35,864 nucleotides of DNA from Xanthobacteraceae bacterium (GCA_019748335.1 JAIEPP010000650.1:1-35864), one strand, 5' to 3'; positions 25,501 to 34,601 are shown, counted from the first letter of the stretch. A program made the numbers and translations. The notes: generated by a model from the letters alone, not told the origin.

Positions 25501-28500
25501 AATCAAGACGGCGCTCATCTTGCATCGTGGGGTCATTCCCCCGCAGATCAATTTCGATGAGCCGAACCCACGGCTCGACCTGAAGCGCGGTGCCTTCGCG
25601 TTATCGGCTTCCGGCACGGCCTGGACCGCGGGGACGACGCCGCGCCGCGCGGGGGTCAGCGCGTTCGGTGTCGGGGGCACCAACGTCCATATCAGCTTGG
25701 AAGAGGCGCCGCCGCTCCCGACCTCCGGCGCGGATGCAGCAAGTCAGCCGCTCGTTATCAGGCTGTCGGCACGTTCTCAGACGGCGCTGGCGGCGATGCC
25801 AGCTCGACTTGCGGATGCGCTGGAAAGCGCCAGTGTGGCCCGAATGACGCCGTCACTAGCCTCCGTCGCCCACACTCTCCGCAACGGCCGCCGAGAGTTG
25901 GAGCACCGCTCCGCAATTGCCGCATCCAGCGTCAGCGAAGCCATTACAAAGCTTCGCGCATTGCGGGTCGACAGCGCGCCTGCGGCCACCACACCGCGCG
26001 CGGTATTCATGTTTCCTGGCCAGGGCGCGCAGTATCCGGGAATGGGGCGCGCGCTCTATGAATCCGACCCCTTATTCCGCGCAGACGTCGATGCAGGCGC
26101 CGCGGTGATCGAGGCCCATCTCGGCCAAGACATTCGCAAGGTGCTGTTCGACGATCAAGGGATTGGCGAGGAGGCCGCCCACCCGATACGGTCCACGACG
26201 CTTGCCCAGCCGGCACTGTTCCTAATCGAATATGCGTTGGCGCAAAAGCTAATTCGCTTGGGGGTCGAGCCGGTAGCTCTGATAGGTCACAGCCTCGGAG
26301 AGCTAGTCGCAGCGGCGCTGGCTAAGGTGATGTCCTACGAGGACGCGCTGCGGCTGGTGGTGCATCGGGGCCGGATCATGAATGCACAACCGCCTGGCGC
26401 TATGCTCAGCGTGCGCATGCCGGCTGCCGAACTTCGTAAGCTTTTACCTCCCGGCGCCGAGATCGCGTCCGAAAACGCGCCGCTCCTGTCCGTGGCGTCA
26501 GGACCCTTCGACGCCCTTTCTGCGCTGGAAGCTCGGCTCACCGCAGCGGGAATTGGTCATCGACGTCTGCACACCTCTCACGCTTTCCATTCGGAGATGA
26601 TGGAGCCTGTCGTCGAGGAACTCAAACAAGTCGCTGCATCGTTGCACTTACGTCCACCGCAATGCCAGCTGATGTCGACAGTGACGGGCCGCTGGCTGAC
26701 CGATGCGGAGGCGACGTCGCCCTCATATTGGGCGCAGCAGTGCCGGGAGATGGTGTCGTTTCGCGAGGCAGTCGGAACCTTGATGCACGAGGTCGGGGAC
26801 AATAGCGTATTGATCGAGGTTGGCCCGGGCCGGGCTTTGTCGACGTTCGCGGAGGCGAGCGAGGCCCGCGACAAGGTACGCGAGGTCGTTTCAACCGCAC
26901 CCGACTTCGCCGACCGCAGCGAGGAAGCTGGGTTTTTCGCTGAAGCAATCGGCGCGTTGTGGTGTCACGGCTTCGCCATAAAGGACGCCGCCGTCCACGG
27001 AACATTGCGTGCGCATCTGCCGGCCTATCCCTTCCAGCGCACTCGGTGTTGGATCGAGCGGCCGGCGACCGAGCCCGCTATAGGTGCCCCACCTCGGATC
27101 GTCTCCGCAATACTTGCAAAAAATTCGAACAACAACGAGCAAAGCGTCGCACAAGCGCATTCAAAGGAGTCGGCAGTGTCCGAAGCCCTACTAGCGTCAC
27201 TGAAAACTATTCTGTCGGAGATTTCCGGAACGAGTCTGACCGAGGCTGATCATGCAACCTCGTTCCTATCGCTGGGATTCGATTCTTTGCTGCTGGGTCA
27301 AGTCGCTCAGCGGGTGAACAAGACTTTTGGGATCAAGATAACCTTCCGCCAGCTCATGCGTGACCTCAACACTCTTGAGGCACTTGCCGCGATGGTTCAG
27401 GGTGCTGCCCCAGCCTCCAAGCTGCCCGCGGCGCCAGCAGTGAAGCTGCCTGCGGCGCCAGAAATCGTTCCAGTCGGCCCGACCCCGCCTGCAATACCGG
27501 TTGCAGGTGTCGCAACTGCCACCGAGCCAGGACTGCAGGCTCTTATGCGCGACCAGTTGCAGGTGATGGAGCGCCTCTTCGTTGCCCAGATCGCCGCTGC
27601 CGGCGGTGCAGGTTCTGCCAACCATGCCGCAGCGCCTGCCGCGCTGTCACCCGCGGCGACCACAGCGGTCTCGTCCGAGCCGGCGATCGAAATCCTGATG
27701 CCTGATACTGGCGCGGATACGCCCTCGCGGTTTCGCGTCTACAAGCCGGCCGGAACTGGTGGGGATACGACGATGGAGCCGCGTACCCGGCGCTATCTCG
27801 ACGCATTGATCTCCCGCTACAATTCCAAGACCGCGAGCTCGAAGGCTCGAGCCCAGGCGTCGCGGCGCACGCTCGCCGACCCACGTAGCGCCAGCGGTTT
27901 CAATACGGCCTGGAAAGAGATCGTCTATCCGCTTGTATGCACGCGCTCCAAAGGCGCTTCGATCTGGGACGCCGACGGCAACGAATACATTGATCTGGTG
28001 AATGGTTATGGCCAGACCATGTTCGGACATGCGCCGGACTTTGTGCTCGACGCACTTCGCGCGCAGCTCGACGAAGGCTTCGCAATCGGCCCGCAAACCG
28101 CGCTGGCTGGAGAAGTCGCTGCCCGCGTGAGCGCCCTAACCGGCAATGAGCGTGTGGCGTTCTGTAATACCGGCTCTGAGGCTGTGATGGCGGCGATGCG
28201 CGTTGCACGCGCCGTCACCGGCCGCGAGAAGGTGGTGATGTTCGAAGGCGCCTATCACGGTCAATTCGACGAGGTGCTGATCAAGCCGCGCCGCGCGGGC
28301 AGTCCGGTGGGCGCGCTACCGATCGCGCCGGGTATACCCGGCGACAATGTCGACCAGATGATCGTGCTGCCCTATGGTCATCCGCAAAGCCTCGACATCG
28401 TGCGCCGCCTAGCCGATGACATCGCCGCCGTCATCGTCGAGCCAGTGCAGAGTCGTCACCCCGAACTGCAGCCGCGCGAATTCCTGTCCGAGTTGCGCGA

Positions 28501-31500
28501 CATCACCGCCAAAAGTGGTTCCGCGCTGGTGTTCGACGAAGTGGTGACAGGGTTCCGGGTTCACCCCGGAGGCATGCAGCATGTATTCGGCATTCGCGCG
28601 GACCTTGCCACCTATGGAAAGGTGCTGGGCGGCGGTATGCCGATCGGCGTAGTTGCGGGCTGCGCCCGGTTCATGGACGCGCTAGACGGCGGCTTTTGGC
28701 AGTATGGCGACAACAGCGAACCGGAAGTGGCGCCGACTTTCTTTGCCGGCACCTTCGTACGGCATCCGCTGGTGCTCGCAGCAGCGCGCGCAGTACTCGA
28801 TCATATTGAGACCAACCAAGATGAGATCTATTCTCCACTGGCCGCGCGCAATGCAGAGCTAGTGGCGAGAATCAACGCTTGCTTCACCCGCCGCGGCTTG
28901 CCGACGCAGGCTCAGCATTTTGCCAGCTGGTTTTATCTCGACGTGTCGCACCACGGTCCGCTGGCCAGCTTACTCTATCCCGAGCTTCGGTTAGCTGGCA
29001 TTCACGTGCACGAAGGCTTCCCGTGCTTTTTGACCACAGCGCACACCACGGCGCATTGTCAAGCGATCGGCGATGCCTTTGAGCGCGCCCTCGACGCGAT
29101 GGACGAGGCCGGAATCATCACCGGCCCGACAGGTATGGCAGCAATACCGCAGACTTCTTCAGACGGTGTGATCACCGTGCCGCTTACCGAGCCGCAGATG
29201 GAGATTTTCCTGGCCGCCCAGATGGGCGATGCTGCCTCAATGGCCTTCAATGAGTCGCTGACCGTGCGTTTTGAGGGGCCGTTCGATAGTAACGCGATGG
29301 TTGATGCCGTTAAGGCAGTGGTTCAACGCCACGATGCGCTGCGCGGCCGCGTTGGTAAAGAGGGCGATATCCTCGAAATCCTCTCCAATTTTTCAATCGA
29401 GATTTCGCTCTTAGACTTCAGCGGCCCTGATGCGGATTCCCGCCTCGCAGCGCTGATGGCCCAGGATGCCCGCTCGCCCTTCGACCTATTTGGCCCGCTC
29501 GTGCGCGCCTCCATCGTCAAGCTTGCGCCCGAAATTCACGTCCTGCTTTTCACGGCACACCACATTGTGTGCGACGGCTGGTCGTTCAACATCGTGCTCC
29601 AAGACTTGTCCACCCTTTACAACGCGTCACGCGCCGGACGACCTGCTAGCTTAGCTCCGGCAGCGAGCTTCGCCAACTATGCCCAGAAGCAGAATCGCCA
29701 ATCAACTCCGGGCGTAATGGCATTCTGGAAGGGGCTCTACCCCGAGATACCCGAGCCAACTGAGCTGCCGCTCGATAGGCCACGGCCGTTGGTCAAGAGC
29801 TTTGCCGGCGCGTCACTGCGCGAGAGCCTCGGTGAGGCGCTGTGCGAGGAGGTGCGGGGATTAGCGCGTCGGCGAGGTGTCAGCCTCTTCAACGTGCTGT
29901 TCGCGGCCGTCCAGGTGGTGTTCGCCCGCCTCAGCCGCAATGACAACGTAGTGCTCACCGTTCCGATGGGCGGACAAGCACTGCTCGATGACCAGGATTT
30001 GGTTGGCCACTGTGTCAACTTTCTGCCAGTACCGGTGCGTATCTCGCTAGCCAAGCCGTTTGCTGATCACGTCGCGGCGGTGGAGGCACGGCTTGGTGAG
30101 GTGCTCGACCATCAAGACTACACGTTGGGGTCACTGGTGCGCGACCTTGCCGTGCCACGTTCGCCCGACCGCACGCCGCTATCAGATATCCAGTTCAACC
30201 TGGAGCGGGTGGGTTCGGGACTCGCGTTCGATGGCCTGACCAGCGTGGTGCGAACCAATCCTAAGGCGTTCGTCAATTTTGACCTGTTCCTCAACCTGAT
30301 CGAGAGCGAGCGCGACATCGCGGTCGAAGTAGATTACGCAACTGACCTTATTGAAGCGGCTACGATCTCTCGCTGGATCGGCCATCTGCGTGCGGTGCTG
30401 ACGGCGGCGGCGCAGAACCCGATGATATCTGTAGCTGAGCTGCCGATGTTCGACAGTGCGGTGTCGCAGGAGCTGATCGAGGCAGCAACCGGCACCGTGC
30501 AGCGCCAGGAAGGTATGCTGCTTGAAGCGTTCGAAAGATGGTGCGACGCGACCCCGGATGCAGTTGCGATTGAATTTGCCAATGAACGTTTGAGCTATCG
30601 AGAGGCCGAAGAGCGGTCTAATCGTCTGGCTGCCTGCATCATCGAGCTGGCACTTCCTCCCGGCGCCCGGATTGCTGTAGCGATCCAGCGTTCCATCGAT
30701 CTGCCGGTGGTTATGCTCGCCGTTGCCAAGGCTGGTCACGCCTTTGTGCCGCTCGACTCGGCGCTGCCGGAGGAGCGCGTGCGCCAGATCGTGGAGGCCG
30801 GCGCAATTGCGGCGTTCGTCACCTCGGGCGCAGTGAAGGCGGCGACCGAAACCAGGCTGCCAATTCTCGATTTGGTCCGCGACGCCTCGAGGATCGCCGC
30901 TGCCCGGTCCGCACGGATCCTGCGCTCGACTACGCACACTGATCCGACCGCCTACGTCATTTTCACCTCTGGTTCGACGGGTGCGCCGAAGGGAGTCGAG
31001 GTCGGCCACACGGCCCTTACCAATTTCCTCGCCTCGATGGCGGAGCAACCAGGCTTCACGAAAAGCGATAGCATCGTCGCTGTAACCACCGTGTCGTTCG
31101 ATATCGCTCTGCTGGAATTGTTGCTGCCGCTATACTGCGGCGGGCGGACGGTAATCGCTGCTAGCGACACCCTGGCTGACCCGGCGGAGCTGGTAAAGCT
31201 TATCAACTCCACTGGCGCGACGGTCCTGCAGGCCACACCAACGCTGTGGCGGGTTCTGCTGGAGGCCGGATTTAAGCCCGCGCCGGGGTTCAAAGCGCTG
31301 TGCGGTGGCGAGCCGCTGCCACGTGATTTGGCCAGTCAACTAATCGCCACCGGTGTGGAGTTGTGGAACATGTACGGCCCAACCGAGACCACGATCTGGT
31401 CTTCTTGCGGGCGTGTCACGGATGCAAACCGTCCTATCGTCATAGGTGCGCCGATCGCCAACACGGAATTGCACGTTCTGGACGATTCCGGGGCATTGGC

Positions 31501-32341
31501 GCCAATCGGCGTGTCAGGGGAGCTTTGTATCGGCGGCCAGGGTCTGGCAAAAGGTTATATCGGCCGGCCCGATCTGACCGAGCGCTCGTTCAAGATTGTG
31601 AGCGTGGAGGGCAGTGAGCCGAGGCGGCTTTACCGTACGGGTGACATCGCGGTTCGCGATGCCGGCGGGGCCATCCGGTTACTTGGCCGTCGCGATCAGC
31701 AAGTTAAGGTGCGAGGTTTCCGCATCGAGCTTGAAGAGATCGAGGCCGCGCTGCGAAGCCATCCCGGCGTCCGTGATGCTGCGGTGGCTGTCGAGCACGC
31801 CAACACCCCGAACGTCGGCCTGACTGCAGTCGTCGTCGCCGTCGGCGGCGTCACCGTCGCGCCTGAAGCTCTGCGCCGAGCGCTCTCCGCCCGACTACCG
31901 CCTTATATGGTTCCGGGGCGTTATATCGTTCAATCGGATTTGCCGAGGACTGCGAATGGCAAGCTTGATCGCAAGGCTTTGGCGGCTGCGATGGCCACAC
32001 CGGCGCCCCCGCAACCAGCCCCGGCTGCGGCACCTTCGACAGTCAAAGACGACGCCACGCTCGCTAAAATTATTGCGCTTGTCGAGGCGGTGCTTGGCGT
32101 ACAAGGCGTTCAGCCGAGCGACCGCATTTTTTCGCTTGGTGCCACCAGTTTGCACGTCTTCCGCATGAGGGCGCGCTTCAATGAGGCGGGTCTACCACTC
32201 AAACCCCAGCATTTGATGATCAATCCAAGCATCGCGGAACTAGCCATACGCGCGGCCGCCCTCACGAGTAGCGAGCCTAGGAACGAAGGGCCGACTTTGG
32301 CAAGCTTCAGGCGAAAAGTGCCAGAACGGAGCAGTACATGA
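22538..32341 (+). CDS. Hybrid NRPS-PKS megasynthase (A-PCP-KS-AT-ACP-AMT-C-A-PCP)
   Basis: A 3267-residue synthase. A1 (about 10-510) has FTSGTTGQPKG and NGKIDR; its pocket reads D-A-L-F-L-G-G-T-F, near known Val codes. PCP1 has Ser550 in LGATSL. KS (about 618-1050) has Cys797 (QSACSTS), His933 and His978. AT (about 1150-1460) has Ser1252 in GHSLGE and HAFH at 1348-1351, the malonyl-type motif. ACP has Ser1583 in LGFDSL. After an Ala/Pro linker comes a class III aminotransferase (about 1770-2190) with PLP Lys2028 in TYGKVLGGG. C has HHIVCDG (His2341/2342). A2 (about 2650-3150) has pocket D-I-L-Q-C-G-M-I-W, close to glycine codes. PCP2 has Ser3204. There is no KR, DH, ER or epimerase. AAGGGA lies 7 bases before the ATG. 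The stop overlaps the next start (ATGA). Domain order is certain; substrates are inferred. Confidence 0.95.
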   Translation: MDSFRSDLSLTVCSLLTRSAKNWPERCALDNSARFLTYGELDAQSDQLSRVLAKHGVRTGDSVAVVAGRSIETIVALAAILKVGADYLPLDPGLPLDNLLFTLRDARPTLVMLGPNAKAFEGFTCIELETALAAAAAEPAFPIGVVVAPSDPAYIMFTSGTTGQPKGVIVPHRAIVRLVRGADFMTLSADTVMLHAAPLAFDASTLEIWGPLLNGGRVAILSDAVPSIDSIATAIRDQGVNTAWFTAGLFHLMVDQRPNALLTLTQLLAGGDVLSPSHVRKALALLPNCRLINGYGPTENTTFTCCYTIPHQGWGGDALPIGHAIAGTTVHILSNDFSPVADGEEGQLCVGGAGVALGYLNRPELTAEKFVADPFSAEPDAKLYLTGDYAKRRSDGVIEFLGRRDRQVKINGVRIELDGIEQALREDDRVVDAAVALTDGSVKKIIAFLKALTTLSPQDHPPHVLAAAVLADLKTRLPPQMVPSSAIVVADLPLNANGKIDRARLLREHVNPTAATKAGGQKSLVAEIWSSILDAPIDTRTNLFDLGATSLQMISAHERIQVATGQRFAVTELFAHPSVAEFEAFLARGQDPSDRVSCGRKAGPAIARGKAQVMPSQELAGFAIVGMSGRFPGAKTVDEFWDNLLKGRASIKHFSSAELEDVFDDATRADPDFVRARPIIDDVEMFDADYFNIPPREAALTDPQQRLFLEICVEALEDAGHDPQRYERPIGVFAGSSMNTYFLRHVCSDYAAIEHFTSDFQVGSYSELLGTLQDFIATRVAYKLNLRGPAVAVQSACSTSLLAVAQACQSLATFQCDMALAGGVSITFPQKRGYLYQDGGIASRDGTCRPFDASAAGTVFGSGAGVVLIKRLADAITDGDDIYAVIKGYGVNNDGTGKVGFTAPGVRGQAECISSALAMAEFTAESIGYVECHGTATPLGDPIEIEGLTQGFSAMASGDLAARSQPCLLGSVKANVGHLDAAAGVTGLIKTALILHRGVIPPQINFDEPNPRLDLKRGAFALSASGTAWTAGTTPRRAGVSAFGVGGTNVHISLEEAPPLPTSGADAASQPLVIRLSARSQTALAAMPARLADALESASVARMTPSLASVAHTLRNGRRELEHRSAIAASSVSEAITKLRALRVDSAPAATTPRAVFMFPGQGAQYPGMGRALYESDPLFRADVDAGAAVIEAHLGQDIRKVLFDDQGIGEEAAHPIRSTTLAQPALFLIEYALAQKLIRLGVEPVALIGHSLGELVAAALAKVMSYEDALRLVVHRGRIMNAQPPGAMLSVRMPAAELRKLLPPGAEIASENAPLLSVASGPFDALSALEARLTAAGIGHRRLHTSHAFHSEMMEPVVEELKQVAASLHLRPPQCQLMSTVTGRWLTDAEATSPSYWAQQCREMVSFREAVGTLMHEVGDNSVLIEVGPGRALSTFAEASEARDKVREVVSTAPDFADRSEEAGFFAEAIGALWCHGFAIKDAAVHGTLRAHLPAYPFQRTRCWIERPATEPAIGAPPRIVSAILAKNSNNNEQSVAQAHSKESAVSEALLASLKTILSEISGTSLTEADHATSFLSLGFDSLLLGQVAQRVNKTFGIKITFRQLMRDLNTLEALAAMVQGAAPASKLPAAPAVKLPAAPEIVPVGPTPPAIPVAGVATATEPGLQALMRDQLQVMERLFVAQIAAAGGAGSANHAAAPAALSPAATTAVSSEPAIEILMPDTGADTPSRFRVYKPAGTGGDTTMEPRTRRYLDALISRYNSKTASSKARAQASRRTLADPRSASGFNTAWKEIVYPLVCTRSKGASIWDADGNEYIDLVNGYGQTMFGHAPDFVLDALRAQLDEGFAIGPQTALAGEVAARVSALTGNERVAFCNTGSEAVMAAMRVARAVTGREKVVMFEGAYHGQFDEVLIKPRRAGSPVGALPIAPGIPGDNVDQMIVLPYGHPQSLDIVRRLADDIAAVIVEPVQSRHPELQPREFLSELRDITAKSGSALVFDEVVTGFRVHPGGMQHVFGIRADLATYGKVLGGGMPIGVVAGCARFMDALDGGFWQYGDNSEPEVAPTFFAGTFVRHPLVLAAARAVLDHIETNQDEIYSPLAARNAELVARINACFTRRGLPTQAQHFASWFYLDVSHHGPLASLLYPELRLAGIHVHEGFPCFLTTAHTTAHCQAIGDAFERALDAMDEAGIITGPTGMAAIPQTSSDGVITVPLTEPQMEIFLAAQMGDAASMAFNESLTVRFEGPFDSNAMVDAVKAVVQRHDALRGRVGKEGDILEILSNFSIEISLLDFSGPDADSRLAALMAQDARSPFDLFGPLVRASIVKLAPEIHVLLFTAHHIVCDGWSFNIVLQDLSTLYNASRAGRPASLAPAASFANYAQKQNRQSTPGVMAFWKGLYPEIPEPTELPLDRPRPLVKSFAGASLRESLGEALCEEVRGLARRRGVSLFNVLFAAVQVVFARLSRNDNVVLTVPMGGQALLDDQDLVGHCVNFLPVPVRISLAKPFADHVAAVEARLGEVLDHQDYTLGSLVRDLAVPRSPDRTPLSDIQFNLERVGSGLAFDGLTSVVRTNPKAFVNFDLFLNLIESERDIAVEVDYATDLIEAATISRWIGHLRAVLTAAAQNPMISVAELPMFDSAVSQELIEAATGTVQRQEGMLLEAFERWCDATPDAVAIEFANERLSYREAEERSNRLAACIIELALPPGARIAVAIQRSIDLPVVMLAVAKAGHAFVPLDSALPEERVRQIVEAGAIAAFVTSGAVKAATETRLPILDLVRDASRIAAARSARILRSTTHTDPTAYVIFTSGSTGAPKGVEVGHTALTNFLASMAEQPGFTKSDSIVAVTTVSFDIALLELLLPLYCGGRTVIAASDTLADPAELVKLINSTGATVLQATPTLWRVLLEAGFKPAPGFKALCGGEPLPRDLASQLIATGVELWNMYGPTETTIWSSCGRVTDANRPIVIGAPIANTELHVLDDSGALAPIGVSGELCIGGQGLAKGYIGRPDLTERSFKIVSVEGSEPRRLYRTGDIAVRDAGGAIRLLGRRDQQVKVRGFRIELEEIEAALRSHPGVRDAAVAVEHANTPNVGLTAVVVAVGGVTVAPEALRRALSARLPPYMVPGRYIVQSDLPRTANGKLDRKALAAAMATPAPPQPAPAAAPSTVKDDATLAKIIALVEAVLGVQGVQPSDRIFSLGATSLHVFRMRARFNEAGLPLKPQHLMINPSIAELAIRAAALTSSEPRNEGPTLASFRRKVPERSST

Positions 32342-34533
32342 AGCCTCCTAATTACCCTAAGGTGGCTGAAACCGATATCAAACCAGATTTCATCGCGCCC
32401 TGCACGGCGATCCAGGAGCGCTTTCTAGAGCTCCAAGCGCGTGATCCCGACAGTTCTATTGGCAACGTCTCAATGCGATGGCGCATGGTTGGCGCGGTGC
32501 GGGAGAAGTCGGTCGAGGCGGCGCTGTCGTTGCTGGCGGACCGCCATGAAAGTCTTCGGACCAGGTTCGAGCGCGGGGAAGGTGGCTCTCGCCAAATTGT
32601 CGAGCGGTGTCAGATCAAGTTGTCCTTGATCGACCTGTCCCAGTTGCCAGAGGACTTATATAAGACGGAAGTCGATCGCATCGCGCGCCTCGAAGCGCAA
32701 ACCGCATTCAATCCGGCCACCGCTCCGCTGTGGCGGGCCGCATTGCTGCGGCAATCACCACGAGAAACCATTCTGCTGGTGACCTTTCATGCCACCGTTG
32801 CGGATGGCTGGTCGGTCGGCGTGTTCGCCCGCGAGTTCACCGCTACGCTCGATTGCCTAGAGCGCGGGAGCGCTCCAGAGCTACCGGAACTCGAATTGCA
32901 ATACGGCGATTATGCGCGTTGGCAAGAAGCATTGTTGGGCAGCGACGCGGTAAACGATGAGCGCCGCTATTGGCGCCAGCGAATGGCGTACGCAGTGCCA
33001 CTGGACGTGGCGGCGACCCGCAAACCGCCGGTGCGGGGCCAGCGCGACGGAGAAATCCGCAGCGTGATGCTGCCCCAACAGCTGATTGACCGGTTGAATC
33101 TGATCGGCCGCCAGCGGGGTTACACCATGTTCGCGCTGGGCGCCACTTGCCTTGCTACGGCACTTAGCAGGGCCTGGCGCGCGAAAGAGCTGATAATTGG
33201 CACTCAAGTCGGCGGCCGCGACGATCCGTTGATGCTCGGAGTAATCGGGCCTACGGCAAATACGGTCATACTGCGGTTGGACGCTACCCTGGCGCCCGAC
33301 TTTTGGGGGTTTGCGAGCCATGTCCGTACTGTGACGGCAGACGCTCTGGCAAACAAGGCGCTGCCATTCGACGAGATCGTCGCCGACACCAAGCTCTCCT
33401 CCCAGCCCGATCTACCATTCGGATACGAGGTAAACTTCACGCTCCAGAGTGCTAATATCGATACCGACCTGGTTGGATCCATCCGAAGCGGTCAGATTGA
33501 ACTGGTCTCGATCCCTTCCGTCAGCGCGGGATGCCTTTATGATCTAAACTTTTTCATGGTGGGGCGGGAAGAGGGCTGGCGGATTTCCTGCGAGTTTAAT
33601 ACCGATCGCCACGAAGCAGGCGCCGTGGACGCCCTGATCGAGGCATGGCGTCTCGAACTGGCAGCCCTTGTCAATCCGCCGGCGTCTCACATCAACATGC
33701 CGGAAGTTCGAATCGAGGACGCTCTGGCCGAGCCCGTGGCAACGACACGACCGCTCCTGCGCCAGCCGTCTCGCAATTACTTTCAGCCACTCGAGCTCTA
33801 CAGCGAGGGCAGGTTGCCGCCTGTATTCGCTATCAGCCAGCACTCGCTTTATTACCCCATCGCACGGCGAGTGGCTGACGACCGCCCATTCATAGACTTG
33901 CAATGGCCAGCCGACGCACTCTTGCAACCGCTCATTCCGGACGCGATAGAGGACATTGCTGCCGATGCCGCCCGGCTCATTCGCGCCTTCGATCCCGTCG
34001 GGCCTTATTATTTGATCAGCTTCTGCGTATTGGGCAACGTCGCACTGGAAACCGCGCGGCAACTGCACGCCGCTGGCTCTAAACCGCCAACGCTGTTCCT
34101 GCTGGACACTCTGGCGGCGGGTTATGTTGAGGGTATGAGCCGGAAGGACAGATGGCTGCGATACCTGCAGAACACGGACCTGTCGGAAAATCTGCTGCAG
34201 GCGTTGCACCTGAAGACGCCAACCATAGATCCCGAACAGGATCACTCCAATCAAATCATGAACTATTTGGTGAGAGCGCGAAAGCAATATCGGCCGGCGC
34301 CGTATCCGGGCGACGTGGTGTTTTTCCGCTCTTCGGACGCCAAGGTTGGCCGGCTGTACTCGCGAAGTTTTGGCTGGAACCAAATCGTCGAGGGTGATCT
34401 TCGAGTCTACGATGTTCCGGGTCAGCATTTGAGCATATTACATGAGGAGTCAGCAGCAATCATCGCCGAGCACATGTTGTGGACGATGGACAAGGCGGAG
34501 CAGCGCTGGCGGGTTCCACCCGCCAAACCCTAG
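32338..34533 (+). CDS. NRPS termination protein: condensation domain plus Cys-type thioesterase
   Basis: A 731-residue protein. A condensation-type domain spans about 20-450: TAIQERFLELQ (C1), DRHESLRTRF (C2), GVIGPTANTVILR (C5-like). Its C3 motif is HATVADG (151-157), so the catalytic second His of HHxxxDG is Ala152. A type I thioesterase spans about 485-725: the nucleophile elbow YYLISFCVLGN has Cys563 instead of Ser, with Asp590 (LFLLDTL) and His697 (PGQHLSIL) completing a Cys-Asp-His triad. No LGxxS carrier motif lies between the two domains. The start overlaps the megasynthase stop by 4 bp, so the two are translationally coupled. It probably takes the chain from the last PCP and releases it. 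Whether the C domain forms a bond, only docks, or is dead cannot be told. Confidence 0.92.
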   Translation: MKPPNYPKVAETDIKPDFIAPCTAIQERFLELQARDPDSSIGNVSMRWRMVGAVREKSVEAALSLLADRHESLRTRFERGEGGSRQIVERCQIKLSLIDLSQLPEDLYKTEVDRIARLEAQTAFNPATAPLWRAALLRQSPRETILLVTFHATVADGWSVGVFAREFTATLDCLERGSAPELPELELQYGDYARWQEALLGSDAVNDERRYWRQRMAYAVPLDVAATRKPPVRGQRDGEIRSVMLPQQLIDRLNLIGRQRGYTMFALGATCLATALSRAWRAKELIIGTQVGGRDDPLMLGVIGPTANTVILRLDATLAPDFWGFASHVRTVTADALANKALPFDEIVADTKLSSQPDLPFGYEVNFTLQSANIDTDLVGSIRSGQIELVSIPSVSAGCLYDLNFFMVGREEGWRISCEFNTDRHEAGAVDALIEAWRLELAALVNPPASHINMPEVRIEDALAEPVATTRPLLRQPSRNYFQPLELYSEGRLPPVFAISQHSLYYPIARRVADDRPFIDLQWPADALLQPLIPDAIEDIAADAARLIRAFDPVGPYYLISFCVLGNVALETARQLHAAGSKPPTLFLLDTLAAGYVEGMSRKDRWLRYLQNTDLSENLLQALHLKTPTIDPEQDHSNQIMNYLVRARKQYRPAPYPGDVVFFRSSDAKVGRLYSRSFGWNQIVEGDLRVYDVPGQHLSILHEESAAIIAEHMLWTMDKAEQRWRVPPAKP

Positions 34534-34601
34534 GCGTGTTAGATTGACACTGATCAGGAGTTAAGCGGCCCGCTGGCCTTGCTGCAGGATGGAGGGGAGC
34601 G

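Noticed and set aside
30182..31048. 288-codon minus-strand open frame
   Set aside because: It is antisense to the C and A2 domains of the megasynthase; no protein features.
33544..34428. 294-codon minus-strand open frame
   Set aside because: It is antisense to the C-TE gene, whose TE triad and C motifs are visible in the plus strand.
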